Shown here piece by piece: positions 63,876-64,000 of a stretch of DNA of 64,000 nucleotides. Made by a program: the position numbers and the translations under genes. The notes under the pieces were generated by a model. The model was given only the letters and a program-made list of their open reading frames with translations, was not told the origin of the DNA and did not search any database. The DNA comes from Gammaproteobacteria bacterium UBA2679 (GTDB taxonomy: Bacteria; Pseudomonadota; Gammaproteobacteria; Pseudomonadales; Oleiphilaceae). The stretch's first letter is position 1. Every line of letters begins with the position of its first letter. The stretch spans positions 34,840 through 98,839 of the forward strand of contig DEMD01000006.1 of assembly GCA_002354735.1 (NCBI GenBank), read 5' to 3'.

Positions 63876-63990
63876 ATATAACGCTTTGCTCAGCTGCACA
63901 GCGGTTGTAGTGGATTTTTGTGCAACAATGAGCGAAGCGAATGCACAAAAAGGAGCGTAAACCGCTGTGTCAGTTGGAGCAACTTGATAC
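63876..63990 (-). other. attC-like site, degenerate, belonging to a cassette beyond the window
   Basis: ATATAAC (63876-63882) opens a stretch similar to 60450-60566 (GCTTTGCTCAGCTGCA, GAGCGAAGCGAATGC). The right core is unclear near 63984-63990 (GATACTG in place of GTTATGT). Its gene lies to the right, outside the window. Confidence 0.6.
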
Positions 63991-64000
63991 TGATTGAGCC

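Overview
The window looks like part of a chromosome of a marine or saline-habitat gammaproteobacterium, probably related to Pseudomonas, Marinobacter or Saccharospirillaceae. This is inferred from gene content: secreted beta-glucanases, foldase-dependent lipases, ArgP/ArgO, PbpG and a chromosomal integron cassette array. No rRNA, tRNA or other taxonomic marker was seen, so the genus is left open.

Region 1 (1-7.2 kb) is a beta-glucan (laminarin-type) utilisation locus on the minus strand. It holds a partial sugar ABC permease coupled to its binding protein, a GH3 beta-glucosidase lipoprotein, a LacI regulator and a CBM56-GH16 endoglucanase. An identical 18-bp perfect palindrome precedes both the GH3 and the GH16 gene and is the likely LacI operator.

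Region 2 (7.3-27 kb) is mostly housekeeping and stress functions. It holds a PP2C-protein kinase fusion behind a formate/nitrite-type channel, and a crotonase/SDR/Old Yellow Enzyme/TetR/GST electrophile-response group. Next come a GAF-GGDEF-EAL signalling protein, a start-stop coupled NTF2-like/DinB/OsmC operon and a methyltransferase. MerR, AraC and LysE genes, a large M16 protease, GFA and cupin proteins complete the region.

Region 3 (27-45 kb) is rich in secreted proteins. It has a ricin-lectin lipase with its LifO foldase, a double-trefoil ricin-GH16 glucanase, a beta-helix-ricin protein and a membrane-anchored PQQ sugar dehydrogenase. A second lipase is followed by a parvulin-type protein and a divergent LifO relative. 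An NPP1/NLP necrosis-inducing-type protein and a stand-alone CBM21-like protein follow. Both lipase genes are separated from their folding helpers by an intrinsic terminator. The second lipase and the NLP gene share two exact 17-bp upstream elements.

Region 4 (45-57 kb) holds argP/argO, further regulators, a PNPOx-ferredoxin reductase fusion, a bifunctional penicillin-binding protein divergent from pbpG, and a MerR/MBL/cupin group.

Region 5 (about 57-64 kb) is the distal part of an integron cassette array. Small minus-strand genes are separated by attC-like sites whose right core (GTTRRRY) overlaps the stop codon of each gene. The cassettes encode three toxin-antitoxin systems, a VOC protein, lipoproteins, membrane proteins and DUF4279/DUF6630-like proteins. 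An IS110-family element with a frameshifted transposase interrupts the array. The brnT toxin gene carries an in-frame premature stop. By cassette polarity, any integrase and attI should lie to the right, outside the window.
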